DNA from: JAGXIT01 sp049293335 | GTDB taxonomy: Bacteria; Patescibacteriota; Saccharimonadia; Saccharimonadales; UBA4665 | DNA: 21,941 nt | Assembly (NCBI GenBank): GCA_049293335.1 | Contig: JBATSO010000004.1 | Coordinates: 1-21,941 of the forward strand | Reading direction: 5' to 3' | In this document: piece after piece, positions 21,862 to 21,941 of the stretch | Position numbering within the stretch: position 1 is the first letter of the stretch | How the letters are laid out: the number at the start of each line of letters is the position of its first letter | Program-made: the position numbers and the translations under genes | The notes under the pieces: model-generated | Told to the model about the DNA's origin: nothing | Databases searched by the model: none | Seen by the model: only the letters and a program-made list of their open reading frames with translations

Positions 21862-21941
21862 GTTTATTACATCAGCACCTCGTCCACGCACGCGAGAAAG
21901 TTGGCAAGGTCCGACCTAGCACGTTTTTAGGCTGGAAAATC

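Noticed and set aside
21872..21941. Open minus-strand frame of 22 codons running in from the right edge and ending at 21872
   Set aside because: Too short, no recognisable sequence and no supporting signal; it could be the tail of a gene beyond the edge, but nothing here shows it.

Overview
The window is a gene-dense, almost single-strand stretch of a small bacterial genome with roughly balanced base composition. Gene content and style point to a Patescibacteria/CPR genome, most likely a Saccharibacteria (TM7) relative. The reasons are a class I lysyl-tRNA synthetase, a short hibernation factor next to secA, compact genes that abut or overlap, a stand-alone S23 four-helix-bundle gene, and reduced versions of gene clusters that are normally larger. 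UGA is used as a stop (PIN-linked antitoxin, PD-(D/E)XK gene) and a full RF2 is encoded, which argues against the UGA-as-glycine code of Gracilibacteria/SR1. Taxonomy is inference; there is no rRNA gene in the window.

Layout from left to right, all on the minus strand unless stated. A truncated FitA-like antitoxin runs off the left edge. An unrecognised 209-residue protein follows. Next is a housekeeping run read from right to left: serS, hpf, secA, an M16 peptidase and prfB (translation, ribosome hibernation, protein export, termination). A Phd/PIN toxin-antitoxin pair lies upstream of serS. Then come a Fe-S PD-(D/E)XK nuclease, a pilin-like membrane protein, a four-helix membrane protein, a HAD phosphatase, a GNAT acetyltransferase, a minimal zinc protease and class I lysS. 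The only plus-strand gene is a divergent CDP-alcohol phosphatidyltransferase-like membrane enzyme facing lysS. The right third holds a SIMPL-domain membrane protein, greA, proS, a CPBP protease, an RseP-type site-2 protease, the S23-family gene, frr and a secreted protein of unknown function.

Three patterns stand out. First, genes that begin transcription units have good -35/-10 boxes with the -10 ending only 6 to 10 bases before the start codon, which predicts leaderless or nearly leaderless mRNAs; several operon-internal genes and a few others instead have Shine-Dalgarno sites. Second, intergenic spaces carry a family of 7-bp repeat arrays (AGCTCCA, AGATCTA, AACTCTT and relatives). They bracket the S23 gene as an inverted pair, form a hairpin between secA and the M16 gene, and supply the PIN stop codon and the serS -35 box. 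Third, a 125-bp nearly complete palindrome with 20-bp perfect terminal inverted repeats and 9-bp direct flanks, a MITE-like element, lies upstream of proS.

The right third resembles the common bacterial order frr-uppS-cdsA-dxr-rseP-proS with the three lipid/isoprenoid genes missing and the repeat-bracketed S23 gene in their place. No tRNA, rRNA or CRISPR was seen, and no gene-free stretch exceeds 300 bases.
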